Source: Musa acuminata AAA Group (taxonomy: Eukaryota > Streptophyta > Magnoliopsida > Zingiberales > Musaceae). From it: a stretch of DNA of 64,000 bases. The translations under genes were made by a program, and so were the position numbers. The notes below the pieces were generated by a model. The model saw only the letters and a program-made list of their open reading frames with translations, was not told the origin of the DNA and ran no database searches. Shown here piece by piece: positions 1 to 12,026 of the stretch. The stretch covers positions 46,986,001 to 47,050,000 of the forward strand of contig NC_088357.1 of assembly GCF_036884655.1 (NCBI RefSeq), read 5' to 3'. Every line of letters begins with the position of its first letter. Position 1 is the first letter of the stretch.

Positions 1-587
1 CCACTCATCAAAGGTTAAGGGTTCGATATTTCATGGGTTATACGTTTACTTTTGCAAAAGAGAAAGAAAAAACCATCTAATCATCAAGCATATGAACGAT
101 GACAAGTTATCACCTTTAGAAAACTATCATCCCAAAATTTCTTTTCTTGTCCAACTCAAAGAAAAAAGAAGAAGAAAAGAGTAGGAAGATTCTGATAGTT
201 ATGCCTTAGCTATAGCTTTCTCGATAAGATTTTACTATACATTGAATGTTGGCATGCTAAATTATAATGTCTTTGAATTGGTATTTAGCAGTAGAAAAGT
301 TGGATTGTTTTGATATTGAGACTTCATCAATGCCTACTACCCCTACCGAGCTAATGTACTCAATATGTGACTGCAATGTGGGTCAGAAGTCTTATTTTTT
401 AGTTGAGAGATGATCCATCAAATTTTTTATTTGGTTCTCCCTATGTGATTTATATTAGGTAGATTTAAGGTTCAAAATCTTATTATATAAATAATAAAAA
501 TATAAATAAGTATTTGAAAGAGTGGCTGTGATGATGACTTGGCACCCACCCACCCTGAGCCAATGGTCACATCCTACTCCATCATTC

Positions 588-668
<81 letters not shown>

Positions 669-807
669 GCTAACTTGGAATTTCTTTTCAATGGTGACAA
701 GCATTTTCTATAAGGTGATGCTCAAAATTTTAGTTGATGTAATTTTTGGTTGTAACCTAGATTCAAACCAAGTGTTGGTGATGCAAAGTTTCACCATTTT
801 TGGGAGC
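1..807. other. Intergenic, no gene seen
   Basis: AT-rich DNA without a credible coding region. The only clear structure is the ATT microsatellite. Apparent reading frames here are polyisoleucine artefacts of that repeat. Confidence 0.6.
591..668. repeat. ATT/TTA trinucleotide microsatellite
   Basis: An uninterrupted run of about 26 TTA units. Such long perfect trinucleotide runs are usually length-polymorphic. Confidence 0.95.
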
Positions 808-1358
808 TGATGGGAAATATATTATTAACTAATCACCATTTAATATGTAATCGTCATGTGGTATCTAAAGGGAAGGTAAAGATAAAGATCACCTCTCCAC
901 TCGTTTGCCTATGTGGACGAAGGTCCAAAGCAGATAATCATAAACTTTCATTATCCTTTATGATCAAAAAGACAATCATAAGCTTTTTTTCTTATCCTTT
1001 ATGACAAGAAAAGTAATCGAAAGCTTCCTTCTTGCATTTTATTTTATGACTAGAAAGATATCATAAACTTTTTTCTTATACTTTATGATGAACACTCATC
1101 TTCAACATTATAAAAGGGGACAAACTTACCTTTCTTGTGGGAGAGAAAAAGAGAACTCTGGCATCCACACTAGAAGATGTCGGATTGCTAACTTAAACAT
1201 TAAAGGGATTAGATTAGGAAAGCTCTCTAACATCAGTCTTTATGTGGATGGCATCTCGAGAGCTCGATGTTTTTATTTCAAAGGAATCTCAGATGTACCT
1301 ACACATACCGATTCAGACCGCGTTATGTTGACCAATACATCAACAATATTTTCTCCTA
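808..1358 (+). repeat. 5' LTR of the non-autonomous element
   Basis: About 550 bp. It aligns with 3245-3774: both contain a TGATRGRRAATATATT start, an AAGCTT-rich middle and the shared TATCTTCAACATTATAA-like stretch. The 3' end is placed at CCTA just before the primer site by comparison with the right copy. Confidence 0.75.
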
Positions 1359-1364
1359 ATATTT

Positions 1365-1381
1365 TGGCGCTAGAAGGAGGG
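1365..1381 (+). other. Putative tRNA primer binding site
   Basis: TGGCGCTAGAAGGAGGG lies a few bases after the inferred end of the left LTR, where reverse transcription of a Ty3/gypsy-type element would be primed. The matching tRNA was not identified. Confidence 0.5.
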
Positions 1382-1739
1382 TTCAATATTGTAAGAAATA
1401 TACTTGCTAACTCTTTTAATGAACGTTCAAGTGAAGATGTTTTGCTCCCGACCCATTGCACTTCCACTCAATAGAGGCAACAGCCACCCTTTTCACACAT
1501 AGATGAATCCACCTTGGCGCAAACACCGATATGATATTGGTATCTAGTCAATAACCTAGACCTCTCACTCTAGAGGTGAATCCGAGCCACCTGCTCATCC
1601 TCACCAATGTATTCTTGAATCTTACATAGCAAATGGAGATGCTAACCGACATGATATAAGTCATTGCTCCACTCTTGTCCTAATTAACCCAATAGATGAC
1701 ACCACCACCTCGATCATAATTACCGACTCAACTGCCAAG

Positions 1740-3135
1740 GCAGAGGCACAATACCAAATTTGCCCAAGATACGTGAGTTGAGAAAACCTAACTAGTATAA
1801 TGAGAAATCTACCATAGTAAAAGTGCAAGGTTGAATGTGCATAAGAGGCATGAGTCGGGAAAATCTAACTAACGCAATGAGAAATCCGTTATAGCAAAGG
1901 CATAAGATCAAATATGCCCGAGGTACATAAGTCGGGAAAATTCAACTTGCGTGATAAGATATTTACCACAATAGAGGTGCAAGGCCAAATGTACCCAAGA
2001 TATATGAGTTGGGAAAATTTGACCAGCGTATGAGAAATCCATCACGGTAGAGATACAACGCCAAATGTGCTTGAGACGCGTGAGTTGAGAAAACCTAATC
2101 GATGTGAAAAGAAATCCGTCATAGGGGAGATGCAAGGCCAAATGTGCTCGAGATATATGAGTCGGGAAAACCCAACTCGCTTGATAAGAAATCCACCAGA
2201 GTGGAGGTGCAAGACTAAATGTTCTCGAGGCATATGAGTCAGAAAACTCTAGCCCCACGTGAAGAGAAATCTATCACGATGGAGGCATAAGGCCAAATGT
2301 GCCCATGATGCGTGAGTCAAGAAAATTTGGTCCGTATAACGAGAAATTTATCACAATAGAGACATAAGGTATGTTGTCAAAAAAACCCGACTCGCATAAT
2401 AAAAAATCTACCACGATAGATGTGCAAGGCTAAATGAGACTAAGATGTTGAGTCGAGAAAATCGACCCATATAATATGAACTCTACCATAATAAATGCAC
2501 AAGGCCAAATATGCCCGAGGCACATTAGGCAAAAAAACCCTACCCACGTAACGAGAAATCGTTCACAGCAAAGGCACAAGGCAAAATGTGTCTGAGGCAT
2601 ACGAGTTGGAAAAACCTAACCCGTGTGAAAAGAAATATGTCATGACAGAGGTGCAAGACAAAATATGCCTTATGCATATGAGTCGAGAAAACTCAACTTG
2701 CGTAACGAGAAATCCACCATGTCGAAGGCATAAGGCTAAATGTGCTTGAGATGCATGAGTTAAGAAGACCTGACTTGCATGATGAGAAATCTACCATGAC
2801 GGAGGCACAAGGCCAAATGTGCCTAGGGCACGTGAGTCAGGAAAACCTAACCTGTATGATGAGAAATTCACCATTATAGAGGTGCAAGGCAAAATGTGAT
2901 TGACGCATGTGAGTCGAGAATTCCTAACCCGTGTAATAAGAAATTTGTCATAGTAGAGGCGCAAGGCTAAATATGCACAAGACGCGTGAGTCAAAAAACA
3001 CCCAACCCGTGTAATGAGAAATCCACTATAGCGAAGGCACAAGGCCAAATGTGCCCAAGGCATGTGAGTCAAAAAAAATCTACTATGATGAAGGTGCAAG
3101 ACAAAATATATCCGAGACACACATGTTAGGAAACC
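1740..3135 (+). repeat. Roughly 78-bp tandem repeat array
   Basis: About 18 diverged head-to-tail units. Each carries words like GGCACAAGGCCAAATGTGCC, then GAGTCGGGAAAAC, then GAGAAATCCACCAT. The word CAAATGT or a variant recurs near 1755, 1835, 1910, 1985, 2064, 2144, 2216, 2294, 2504, 2583, 2736, 2813, 2891, 2969 and 3045. One unit near 2370 is shortened. Because 78 is divisible by three, long minus-strand frames appear, but they are broken by stops and look like by-products of the repeat. Confidence 0.85.
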
Positions 3136-3230
3136 CGACCCACAAGAGGAGATCCTGAATGCTTTTATGTCAGATGAACCAAACGTCGCATTTTGAGCCC
3201 CTCTCACAAGAGCCTTGAAGCATGCCTTCA

Positions 3231-3244
3231 GGGGTGGGGACCAA
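3231..3244 (+). other. Putative polypurine tract
   Basis: GGGGTGGGGACCAA sits immediately 5' of the right LTR, where second-strand synthesis of an LTR retrotransposon begins. Confidence 0.5.
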
Positions 3245-3774
3245 TGATAGAGAATATATTGTCAACTAATTATCATTCGATACGTAATCACCACATGGTA
3301 TCCAGAGGGAGAGGATAAAACGAAGGTTGCACCCCTACCCGTTTGCCCATATAGCTGCTTGCATATATGAAGGTTCAAAGCAAACAATCACAAGCTTCCT
3401 TCTTGTCCTTTATAATAAAAAAAGATATCGTAAGCTTTCTTCTTACCCTCTATGATAAAAAAAAAAAAAAATCATAAGCTTACTTTTTATCTTTTATGAC
3501 CGGATATAAATACTATCTTCAACATTATAATGAGGATAAACTTATCTTTCTTGTGGAAGAGAAAAAGACGACTCTAGCGCTACCCTCGAAGATGTTGAAT
3601 TACTAACTTAAATATCGAAGAGACTGGATCGGGAAACCTCTCTCGACCTTGGTCTTCATGTAGGTGGCACATCGGGAGCTTAGCATTTTCATCTCGGAGG
3701 CATCTCAGACATTCATACACATACGGATCAAGACCACATCGAACTGACCAAAACGTCGATGACATTTTCGCCTA
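3245..3774 (+). repeat. 3' LTR of the non-autonomous element
   Basis: A direct copy of 808-1358, with several small indels and a poly-A run near 3460. It ends at CCTA, followed by GGAGA. Confidence 0.75.
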
Positions 3775-5424
3775 GGAGATATAAAGATTTCTACATTAAT
3801 CTAAGAACATAATAGAAAACTTTATTATGGCTTAATTTGTCCCTATTTGTTTTTTTAAGAAAATTATTCATGTGATTCTTGATGTTCTATGGATTATGAC
3901 TAATACTTCAAAATAAATTTTAGTAAAATAATGGTGAATTTTAACATGACAAGATGAGATCAAAAATGATATTTTTGGTTGATATTCAATATTAGAGACA
4001 AAAAGGATATAGATATATGAGATGTTATTTCTAGAGAAGAAAAGGAAGAAGAAAATAACATAATAGATGTATTTTTGCCTGTAAGAGTAATAATGTACTT
4101 TTGTCGAAGAGATCGTATTTAATTAAATTTTTAATCAGCATTAATTTCAAAATAGATCTTATATTTCACCAACAACTATACAATCGAATGAAATATGATT
4201 ATTTCACTGATAGTTACATTGCATATTAGAAGATATTTTTGTGTAATGAGAAGATTAAAAAAGAAGACTAAGAGAATTATCCCAATAAATATTGAAAGAG
4301 TCGAATGATATATATTTGAATCTAGTTCATAATTTAATAATTTAATTTTTTAGACTGAATTGATATTTGTTCTGTTATATGTTAATCATATTGATATTCG
4401 ACTTATTCATCGTTAATAGATTTCTAACATTCATTCAAAGTCCTCCTTTTTTTTTTTTTTTGGTATATTAAAATGAAGAAGGTAAACACATAATCCACAA
4501 TGCGTTTGCATCTCATAATGTATAGAACAATTTAGAAAGACCCACAAAACGTTGGCCGACGCTGCACCATGCAAATCAATTCAGTCTTATCCATCCACAT
4601 TGTTCCATCTTTGGAAACATCTCCATCTCCATTCCAAATCAGTATCAAATAACAAGATAATTGAGTGCTAGAGTTCCATATCTAAATCTTTCACGAAGAA
4701 CAACAGCGTTTTGGCGAAGAGTACAGTCGTACTCAGCGTCTTGCGTGATCGAGCTGCCTTATTCCGAGTTATATATCTGTGGATAGAAACAGAGCTTATG
4801 CATTCAAATGATTAACGACGTCAAGCTCATGAACAGTGGTAATAAGGTTAGCCTCACAAATGATTCATCGAGAAGGACACGATGGTGGGGAGCGTACGTC
4901 AACTCTCATCGACAAGGATCGGTCTCCTTGGAGGAATAATATTGGATACATATAAAGGTCATGTCGTGCAAGTCTCAAATAGTCTCGCATGCAACGGGAT
5001 GACTTGGGGGCGTCAGGAAGACGCTGCTGCCAATTAGCAGTACGTCTTAGGCTTTTCACATGATATATCATGCTGCGATCGAGAAGCCCCGCGAACATGA
5101 ATCATGTCGGGTGTGCATGACATAAGTTAGCCATCTCATGAGAGATATATAAGATGTGTGCTTACTTCGGTTTGTTTAGGCTTAGCTTGCATTTATATTC
5201 ATAAACAAGTAATGCCGAGTTTCCTACATATCATATATAAGTAATGATAGGAGGAATATTCATTTTCATCGTTCATCATTCATTATCATGTGGAACTCGA
5301 CACATGTGTCTACCATATCACTTAGAACGACAAGGATGCAATGAGAAAATACATCATGTTAATGCGATCTGAATAGAAAATATTTTTCGAGTATCTTCTA
5401 TTACAAGAAACATAACCCTAATTG
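3775..5424. other. Intergenic, no gene seen
   Basis: AT-rich sequence with a poly-T run near 4447. I see no convincing coding region, RNA gene or element ends. Confidence 0.5.
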
Positions 5425-6029
5425 TGATGGGGATATAAAGAGGAATAACCTTTGTATATGAACAAATACTAGAAGACCATAATACGCAGCGGAATAAAAT
5501 GGAAACACAATCAAACAGAACACCAAGATATACGTGGAAAACCCCTTCAATGTGAAGGGTAAAAACCACGGGGCAAACTAGAGATAATCCACTATGAGAA
5601 TAATGAATATACAAATCTCAATCTCTTGCCCAAAACTCTAGCAACAACCACAAGAGAATAACTGGGATACAAGGATCACGTCACTACCCACAATATCTAA
5701 AACCTCCCCAAGTAATCACAGCAAGAGTCTACTGTAGATTTGATCTAACCTGAGATGAGAACACTGCTAGATGATTGAGAACAGTCTCTCTGTGTTCCTT
5801 GTCTTCTTCCCTTTCTTTCTCTTGTTTTTCTACATTGTTCTTCTCTCTTTGTTGCTAAGGATGTCAACGTTGCTGCCCACGTTGTTGCCTTTTTCTGGCT
5901 CTTTTCTGCGTCTAAAACATAGCCCCCACACCCCCCTTATATTGATCTAGGGTTAGGTCAAAGGGGTGTGGGTTGTGGGTTGATAAAGCCCACCATGGGC
6001 TGAACCCACTTTGGGCTGCCAACCTAACA
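5425..6029 (-). mobile_element. Copia-type solo LTR
   Basis: Read on the minus strand, the segment begins TGTTAGG and ends CCCCATCA. It contains a TATA-like CAATATAAGGGG (about 5934-5945) and, further on, the TTTTCCACGTATATCTTGGTG-like block typical of plant Copia LTRs. The flanks AATTG (5420-5424) and AATTA (6030-6034) look like a 5-bp target duplication with one change. No internal retrotransposon sequence adjoins either end, so this is read as a solo LTR left by recombination. Confidence 0.65.
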
Positions 6030-7223
6030 AATTATTCACGGTTAAAACGACACCGATTATAAAAGATGCATATGAGCATAGTTTTTGAGATCGAAATTTC
6101 GAGTATTGACTTAGACATCAAAGGAACCCCCTCCTAACATTCATCTTCGTGCAAAAGAAAAGCGATTTGTATTTGACATCACATTATCAATTCTCAACAC
6201 CTAAAGCAATCCTAGCACGAATCAGGTTCAAACTCGAGTTGGTTTCACGAGTGATCATCAGCATAAGATGATAACAATTTAGAAAGTATAAATACTTGAA
6301 ATACTCTTGTCATTCGTATTAACTGTTCTACTCTCATTGCATTCTTTTCTCCCTTTTTTTTTGTTATTCTTAAAAGAAAAGTAAATTTCTAAAAATTATA
6401 TCAAATATTAACAGAGAATTACTGTGGATAAGTATTCAATGGAGAAACCGATCCCATAAACCGCTCAATTTGAAGAAAATATTAATTTTATTGGGAATTG
6501 GAGCATCATTGTACTACCATTCAACTGATAGATATTAAATTATAATGAAGTATATCGCTAAAAAAGAACCACAATGAAGTACTTACAAGTTTTGAAAGGA
6601 TATATATGCATGCTTAGATTAAATTTGGAGAGGTGGCATGGCAACATATGATTGGTTTGAGATTGACATGAGAGACGGTAGGGAGGCAGGAAGCTTCAAG
6701 ACGAAGGCGCCGAGAACATCCGATTGGCCCGAGGAATGGATTCATGGACGTATCATTCCGAGACATTATTTGATGGCGAGCCTTGTATTATTGCCCTCCA
6801 ATTGCCGCCGCAAGACACCAAATAAAATAATTTGGCGTGGGTCCCACGTCTTTGTCATGCCATATCGAGGACAACATCTTACGCGGCTCTCGTGACTCCC
6901 AAGTTGATGAATCATGCACTGGGCATAGCTACTACATATTAATTCATGTCGTCCATCGAAGTTACAAAGAAAATGACATGCCTCTTTGGTAACTTTCCAA
7001 AATAAACCAAGCAAGCATTTCTCATGTCGCAGTTGCATAAATGAACAGCTGAGACAAATCCTACATGTGTATATACAGACACACGTATATTTGACGTACT
7101 ACCAGAAGCAATGACCAAACCATTGTTGCACTCATCTTATTGAAGGGTAAAACGTACGGCTGTGATACTACTAAAAACAGGGGCTTGTGGTAATCCGCTT
7201 CTTCTTCTCTCTCTCTCGTGTCA
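6030..7223. other. Intergenic, 3' flank of the NAC gene
   Basis: No gene is supported. Short frames here lack family resemblance. The part nearest 7223 should include the 3' UTR of the NAC gene. Confidence 0.5.
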
Positions 7224-8405
7224 TCAACAGTTCCACAGACAGCGATGGAGCAGCAGACCGTGGCCGGCCGAGGCAGATGGGACGAATTCCCGCCTTCCAA
7301 TTTCATCGTTTGACATGACGGAAGTGATCTCGGGGTTCATCTCGGCGGTGAGCCCCGTGTCCTGCGACGCGCTGACCAGCTCCCTCTCTGCACTGCATCT
7401 GATCGGCTTCTTCGCCAAGATCGCGTCGGGCTGGAACTGCATGCCGGAGCACAAGGAGCTCGACAGCGACATCATGGGGAGGAAGATAGGGGCCGGTGAA
7501 CCTTGGCGAGGCTCGGCCGAAGCACGGAGAAGAGAGGAGCGGAAGCACTCGTCGAACAGCTCGCCATTAGTCCCGGCCGTCGCGTTGGAGAAGCAGGTCA
7601 CGTAGACCGAGTCGATCGTGGAAGCGGCTTGGTTCTCGCTGACGTAGCTAACGTGGGTTTCCTTCGACGATGGCAGAAGAGGAACGTTCGGTTTGACCGG
7701 CTTCTTGATGCTTGTGATCTTGTGGAACACCCTGCAGACCACCCACTCGTTCTACACACACACATGAACAAGAAAGGAAACCATGGTCAAAGAGCTGCGG
7801 AAGAGAGTGAGAGAGAGAGAAGGGGTGAGTGGCTACCTTGGCTACGGTGGGCGGAAGGTTGTAGACGGAGTACTTCCCCTCCAACCGGTACTCGTGCATT
7901 ACCCAGTCGCTCTTCTCCCCCTTGGGAGCCCTGCCTCTGTAGAACACCAGAGTCTTCTTCATCCCAACGAGGCTCTTCCCTTTGTAGATCGCGGTGTCTT
8001 TACCCGTTGCCTTCCAGTAGCCCGCCTTGGTTGCCCTGTTCGTCCTCAACCCCGTGGGGTACTTCCTGTCCCTCACGCAGAAGAAGTACCACTCTTTCTC
8101 TCCCATGTTTGCTCTCACTACCAGCGAATGAACAAAGAACACGGTAACAAACAGCCTCTGATTGCAGAGACAAGAGGAGACGGAAACAAGATGCAGCAAG
8201 ACTTACAAGGCAGATCCCAAGGCTCATGCTTGTTCAAGTCGACCTCTCCGATAGCCACAGCATGGAAACCGGCATCCGTCACCTTCTTGGCGAGGTAGTG
8301 GGTGATGAGCTCTTCATCAGTGGGCTGAAATCGAAACCCAGGCGGCAATTCCATGTGCCGATGATCCTCGCGCCTGCGAAGAACCGCAACACCATCGTCT
8401 TCCAT
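7224..8405 (-). CDS. NAC domain transcription factor (CUC/NAC1/ORE1-like, miR164-type)
   Basis: Three exons on the minus strand: 8405-8207, 8117-7837 and 7751-7224, giving 335 residues. The ATG at 8405 opens an 18-residue leader before the NAC domain, residues about 19-167. Visible subdomain motifs are [64 protein letters not shown] and NEWVVCRVF. The intron positions (after DLP and before NEWVVCRVF) are those usual for NAC genes. The C-terminal half is the variable activation region and contains the peptide VTCFSNA, which coincides with a miR164-like site. NAC proteins bind DNA as dimers in the nucleus. The miR164 clade controls organ boundaries, lateral roots and senescence, but the exact orthologue cannot be fixed by eye. 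The exon 2 acceptor at 8117 was chosen because the neighbouring AGs give a stop or lose RANMGEKEW. Confidence 0.93.
7586..7606 (-). promoter_or_regulatory. miR164-like target site in the NAC mRNA
   Basis: The plus strand reads TGGAGAAGCAGG followed by TCACGTAGA. This equals the miR164 sequence known from plants except at positions 13, 19 and 20. The mRNA from the opposite strand would therefore pair with miR164 perfectly over positions 1-12, including the seed and the cleavage position. The site lies in the third exon, in the variable region, as in known miR164 targets. Confidence 0.75.
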
Positions 8406-10948
8406 TTATCGTTACACGCGCTGTTCGATCACCCGCTGTATCAACAGAAGATGACGTAGACTAAGAGAGATCGAATTGGGGGTATCTAACACGAGATATG
8501 GACCCACTAACAACTAAGTTACGCAATCCAACAATCAAAACAAAAGGACAAGCGATACAGCTAGTACGTGAGAGCACATACACAGCATGATTTTTCATGA
8601 GAGACACGACGTAACTTACCACACAAGTTACAACATCTGCTTAGCGCAGTAAGTTGTGGACGCGCTTGGCTACGAATGTATGACCACGTACTCATCCACC
8701 TGACATCACGTGGCGGACATTCCAACTAAGACATGACAGGATGCGGGAAACATTCCAACTGAGACGGCATTTTGTTGGTCGAGCTTTTTATTTTTGGAGA
8801 CTGGTTTATTATTGTTCTATAATTTGTACTAATACATCCAATTATGCTACTATTCAAGTTATTCCGAGAGCCACTGTGGCAGCTTTTGGAACACCTTTCA
8901 TTGAGATTCCTTTGTCTTTCCTTGTGCTTCAACTTGCAGTGTGTTTGATCCTTTCATTACTAACACCCATTACACTCGGATCAAATTTACCTTTTCTATT
9001 ATAAACATCTCATGCATGGTCAAATGTTTATAAGGATTTCCAATGGATCTTCTCATACCGAAAGACTTCTCTTCCGATCAAGGATGAGTAAGCAGGTTTA
9101 GTATACCACCACCACTAAATTGATAGTTTGGGTGTAAAAAAATAGTTACAAAATAGGTTTTGTAATACTGCTTGTACTTCTACTTTTTATCTGGAGAGAG
9201 AAGAAAACATGAAGGGTCTTCAGCAACTCTGAAGGGTCCACGGAATTGTAAGATAGCATGTTGTAGTTGGTTGTGCTCATAGTAGAGTAAACAGCATCTT
9301 GGAAGGACAGTAACGACTGGTGACCTGTTGAGTGTGTTCCCTTCTTGCTTCTGATCATAGATATGTTTCATACTGTATAGCAAGAGGATGATTCTTTAGC
9401 TTCCTCAATTGTTCATCAGCATCTTTCTTGCAGGCCATGGATGCATGGACATCTTCAGCGATTGATTCGAGGATCGAGTTTGACGTTCTACAACAGTACC
9501 AAGACGTTTCTATTTTCTTAGCTATATTAGAAGATAGGATAAAAGTGAGACTCTAGAACAAGTGTGCAAGAAGTCTATCTGATGCTAAAAACACACGTAA
9601 CATGTCCACGCCAATCCAATATCAAGCTTGAGATATTACAAAGACGATCTTTTCATATCTAATCCATCATCCTTGTCATAGCTGCAGGCATCTCATAGCT
9701 ATGCTGTAGCTCAACGTTGTTGGCACCTACTAATCCTTGTCATGATTTAAAGTTCACTTCCGGAGATTAGTGCAAGGGGCATAGTCAGGCGAGGTGGCTT
9801 TGACAGGTCAATAAGAGTTTCCAGATGAGAATTCACAAACATTTTCCAGATTCAGAATCGTATCTGCAATATTCTTATTTTCACTGAATGATCAAATAAG
9901 AATATTCTTCTTTTAAGAAATATTTTTCTGTCAAATTCAATTGATAAAAAAAATATATATATCATTTTTTAAGATGAAAGATAAACATTTTCTTTTTCAA
10001 GGCTTAGATATGAACTTAGATGGGTTCCCACAAAAGAGGTGAAGTGAGATTATCCAATCAACTTCATCTCTTCTCCTTGTTCATTAGCAAGAGTTGAGAA
10101 TACAAAGTGTATGCTCGAACAAGAAAGATAACCATGAGAAGACAAGTATGTGTTCCTACTGTTCTATGTTTATGCCCTCATTATGCAGCAAGAGCTCAAA
10201 GCAAGTGTTGAAACAATCATTGATCTATTGAAAACAGGAGACCAAAGCAAGAAAGGCATAGAGACGAAAACAAACACTAAAGCATATCAGATCTCTAACA
10301 TACTTCTTCAGCATATGCAAAAGTCACAATTGTCTCCGAAACAGGAGACCAAAACAAATACTAAAACATATCACACCTCTAACACACTTCTTCGGCATAC
10401 GAAAAGTTATAATTATCTCTTCGAAGATATTTGATAAAATTGAAACGATACAAAGAAGATAAAATTAAAGTGATACATAGAAGATTAGCAAAGGAGTCAA
10501 CTAAAAACTTTGATAATTTATCATAAGGTTTTAGGCTCGAATCACAATCTATTGATATCAAAATAAGTAAAAACAAAGACGATAGTATTTGTTCCGAAAG
10601 AGCCATGAATCTTATCATATCTATAACATAGTTCTTCAGCACATCCAAAAGCAATAATCTAAAATATAATTGGATGCAGTAGGAAATCTGGCAAATCATC
10701 ATAAGGAGTCGAAAAGTTGTGACCATATTACTACTACAATAGAAAGATCATCGTACCGATGATCACTATATTTGGACTAAGTTCTAAATTCCCCTGTAAA
10801 CACAACCAATCAACTCCTCAATCAATTCCCCTGTAAATAATGTCGTCGTTATTGAATGAATGATGATAGGTGCCAACTCCTCAATTGAAACATACACTCC
10901 CCTCAAATAGATAATTAACCGACAAGAAAACAAGCAAATGGAGGCCTT
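8406..10948. other. Intergenic between NAC and MIZ1-like genes
   Basis: Contains the promoter side of the NAC gene and the 3' flank of the MIZ1-like gene. No further gene is supported. A short imperfect direct repeat lies near 10.23-10.43 kb. Confidence 0.5.
10228..10425. repeat. Imperfect tandem duplication, about 105-bp period
   Basis: The block beginning AACAGGAGACCAAA and continuing to CTTCTTCRGCATA occurs twice in a row. A weaker third piece (CATATCTATAACATAGTTCTTCAGCA) lies near 10615. Confidence 0.55.
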
Positions 10949-11818
10949 TCATAGTCTGACGAAAAAGATGGTGAGATCGGGGCCGTCGCCGTCGTCGGGG
11001 CCCGTCATGTATAGCGTCTCCGAGTCCCTCGACCCGATGACGTGCTCGAACCCCGCCCTCACGTAAGCCATCTCCCCCTCCGCGTCGCTCTTGGATGGCA
11101 GCACGCCGGCCCCCATCGACACCGCCCGCAGCGTCTCCATCACCATCAGGTCCCCCTCCGACGCATCCCGCCGGACGCCGTACCCGCACTTCTTCCCATT
11201 GCAGAACATGGTCCAGAGCGACTCGTCCAGGAGGCTCGGCGACGACGAGTGCCCGTCCTTGCCGTGCTCGGGAGGCTTCCTCTCGCACTCCAGGGCGATG
11301 CGCACCATGCCGGTGCTCATCTCACGTAGGAGCGCCTGGGTCTGCATGGAGAGCTCGACGACGAGGGAGGGCAGGCACCGGGAGTTCTCCTGGAGGGAGA
11401 ACGACACGCGGCCATTGCGGTAGCCGAAGAGGGTGCCTGTGACGAGGTGGCGGCTGCGGCGTCGGATGTCGGAGGAGAGGGGGGAGGCGGAAGGGGTGCA
11501 GATGACGAATGGGGAGACTGCGGTAGAGGAGCTGCGGCCGCAGGGCTGTGAGAACTTGCACCTGGGAGTGAAGATTGGGAGGGTGCGGCAGAGGGAGCGG
11601 AAGAGGCGGAGGACGCGGGCGGGCCGCCGGCGGCGGTGGTGGCGCGACGAGGGGGGCACGAGGGAGACCAGCGGCGAGAGCTGGTGAGGGTGGTTGAGCA
11701 TGGGATTCTGCGGATTCTCGGCCTCAGTAGCGACGGCTCTCTGGTGGGGCTCCGACATTGGGGTGGCCGTGGGGTCAGCGGCGTCGGGGGTCGTTGTGGT
11801 GCTGGCCGGAGCGGCCAT
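10949..11818 (-). CDS. MIZU-KUSSEI 1-like protein (DUF617)
   Basis: A single uninterrupted frame of 289 residues from the ATG at 11818, close to the length of Arabidopsis MIZ1. The first ~100 residues are Pro/Ser/Thr/Arg-rich and low in complexity. The DUF617 domain covers roughly residues 120-289. It contains VTGTLFGYRNGRVSFSLQE, the LLREMSTGMVRIALE block, GKKCGYGVRR and the C-terminal ending of the family around DGPDLTIFFVRL. MIZ1 acts in root hydrotropism and is associated with endoplasmic-reticulum membranes; other family members are uncharacterised. The frame is GC-rich against an AT-rich background, as is common for intronless monocot genes. Family assignment is firm; one-to-one orthology with MIZ1 is not established. 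Confidence 0.92.
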   Translation of the reverse strand: MAAPASTTTTPDAADPTATPMSEPHQRAVATEAENPQNPMLNHPHQLSPLVSLVPPSSRHHRRRRPARVLRLFRSLCRTLPIFTPRCKFSQPCGRSSSTAVSPFVICTPSASPLSSDIRRRSRHLVTGTLFGYRNGRVSFSLQENSRCLPSLVVELSMQTQALLREMSTGMVRIALECERKPPEHGKDGHSSSPSLLDESLWTMFCNGKKCGYGVRRDASEGDLMVMETLRAVSMGAGVLPSKSDAEGEMAYVRAGFEHVIGSRDSETLYMTGPDDGDGPDLTIFFVRL

Positions 11819-12025
11819 TCGAGGGGAGAGTGAGAAGTGGAGGGGCCCACTCGGGGAAGGGAGGAGACGGAGGTAATTGGGCGGAGTTGGCTCGTTAGTT
11901 TCTGGCGGCGAAAGGTGAGGCGCTTCGTACGTGCTTCGGGACGTTTGGGTCGGACTTGGTCTTTCCGCATCCTATTTCCGGGTACAGAATACGGGTTACC
12001 CGACGCGCATTCCCATCCATTATTG

Positions 12026-12026
<1 letters not shown>

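Larger units (their letters stand above)
808..3774 (+). mobile_element. Non-autonomous LTR retrotransposon with internal tandem repeats
   Basis: Two direct repeats that align along their whole length flank a 1.9-kb interior. LTR1 is about 808-1358 and LTR2 about 3245-3774; both start TGAT and end near CCTA. The flanks GGAGC (803-807) and GGAGA (3775-3779) fit a 5-bp target duplication with one mismatch. A TGGCGCTAG-type primer binding site follows LTR1, and the purine-rich GGGGTGGGGA precedes LTR2. The interior has no gag or pol frame and is mostly a roughly 78-bp tandem array. The primer-site style suggests a Ty3/gypsy relative (inference). The LTRs have diverged considerably, so the insertion is old. 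It resembles the LARD/TRIM class of non-coding LTR elements. Confidence 0.8.

Noticed and set aside
455..713. Frames with long polyisoleucine
   Set aside because: Translation of the ATT microsatellite in both directions.
1740..3135. Regular repeats reminiscent of a CRISPR array
   Set aside because: Head-to-tail diverged units without unique spacers, inside a plant retrotransposon; CRISPR arrays are prokaryotic.
1908..3207. Several minus-strand frames of 60-140 residues with repeating HLALHL/RVGFSRL-like peptides
   Set aside because: They come from the 78-bp tandem array (78 = 26 codons), are broken by stops and frame changes, and lie inside an LTR element.
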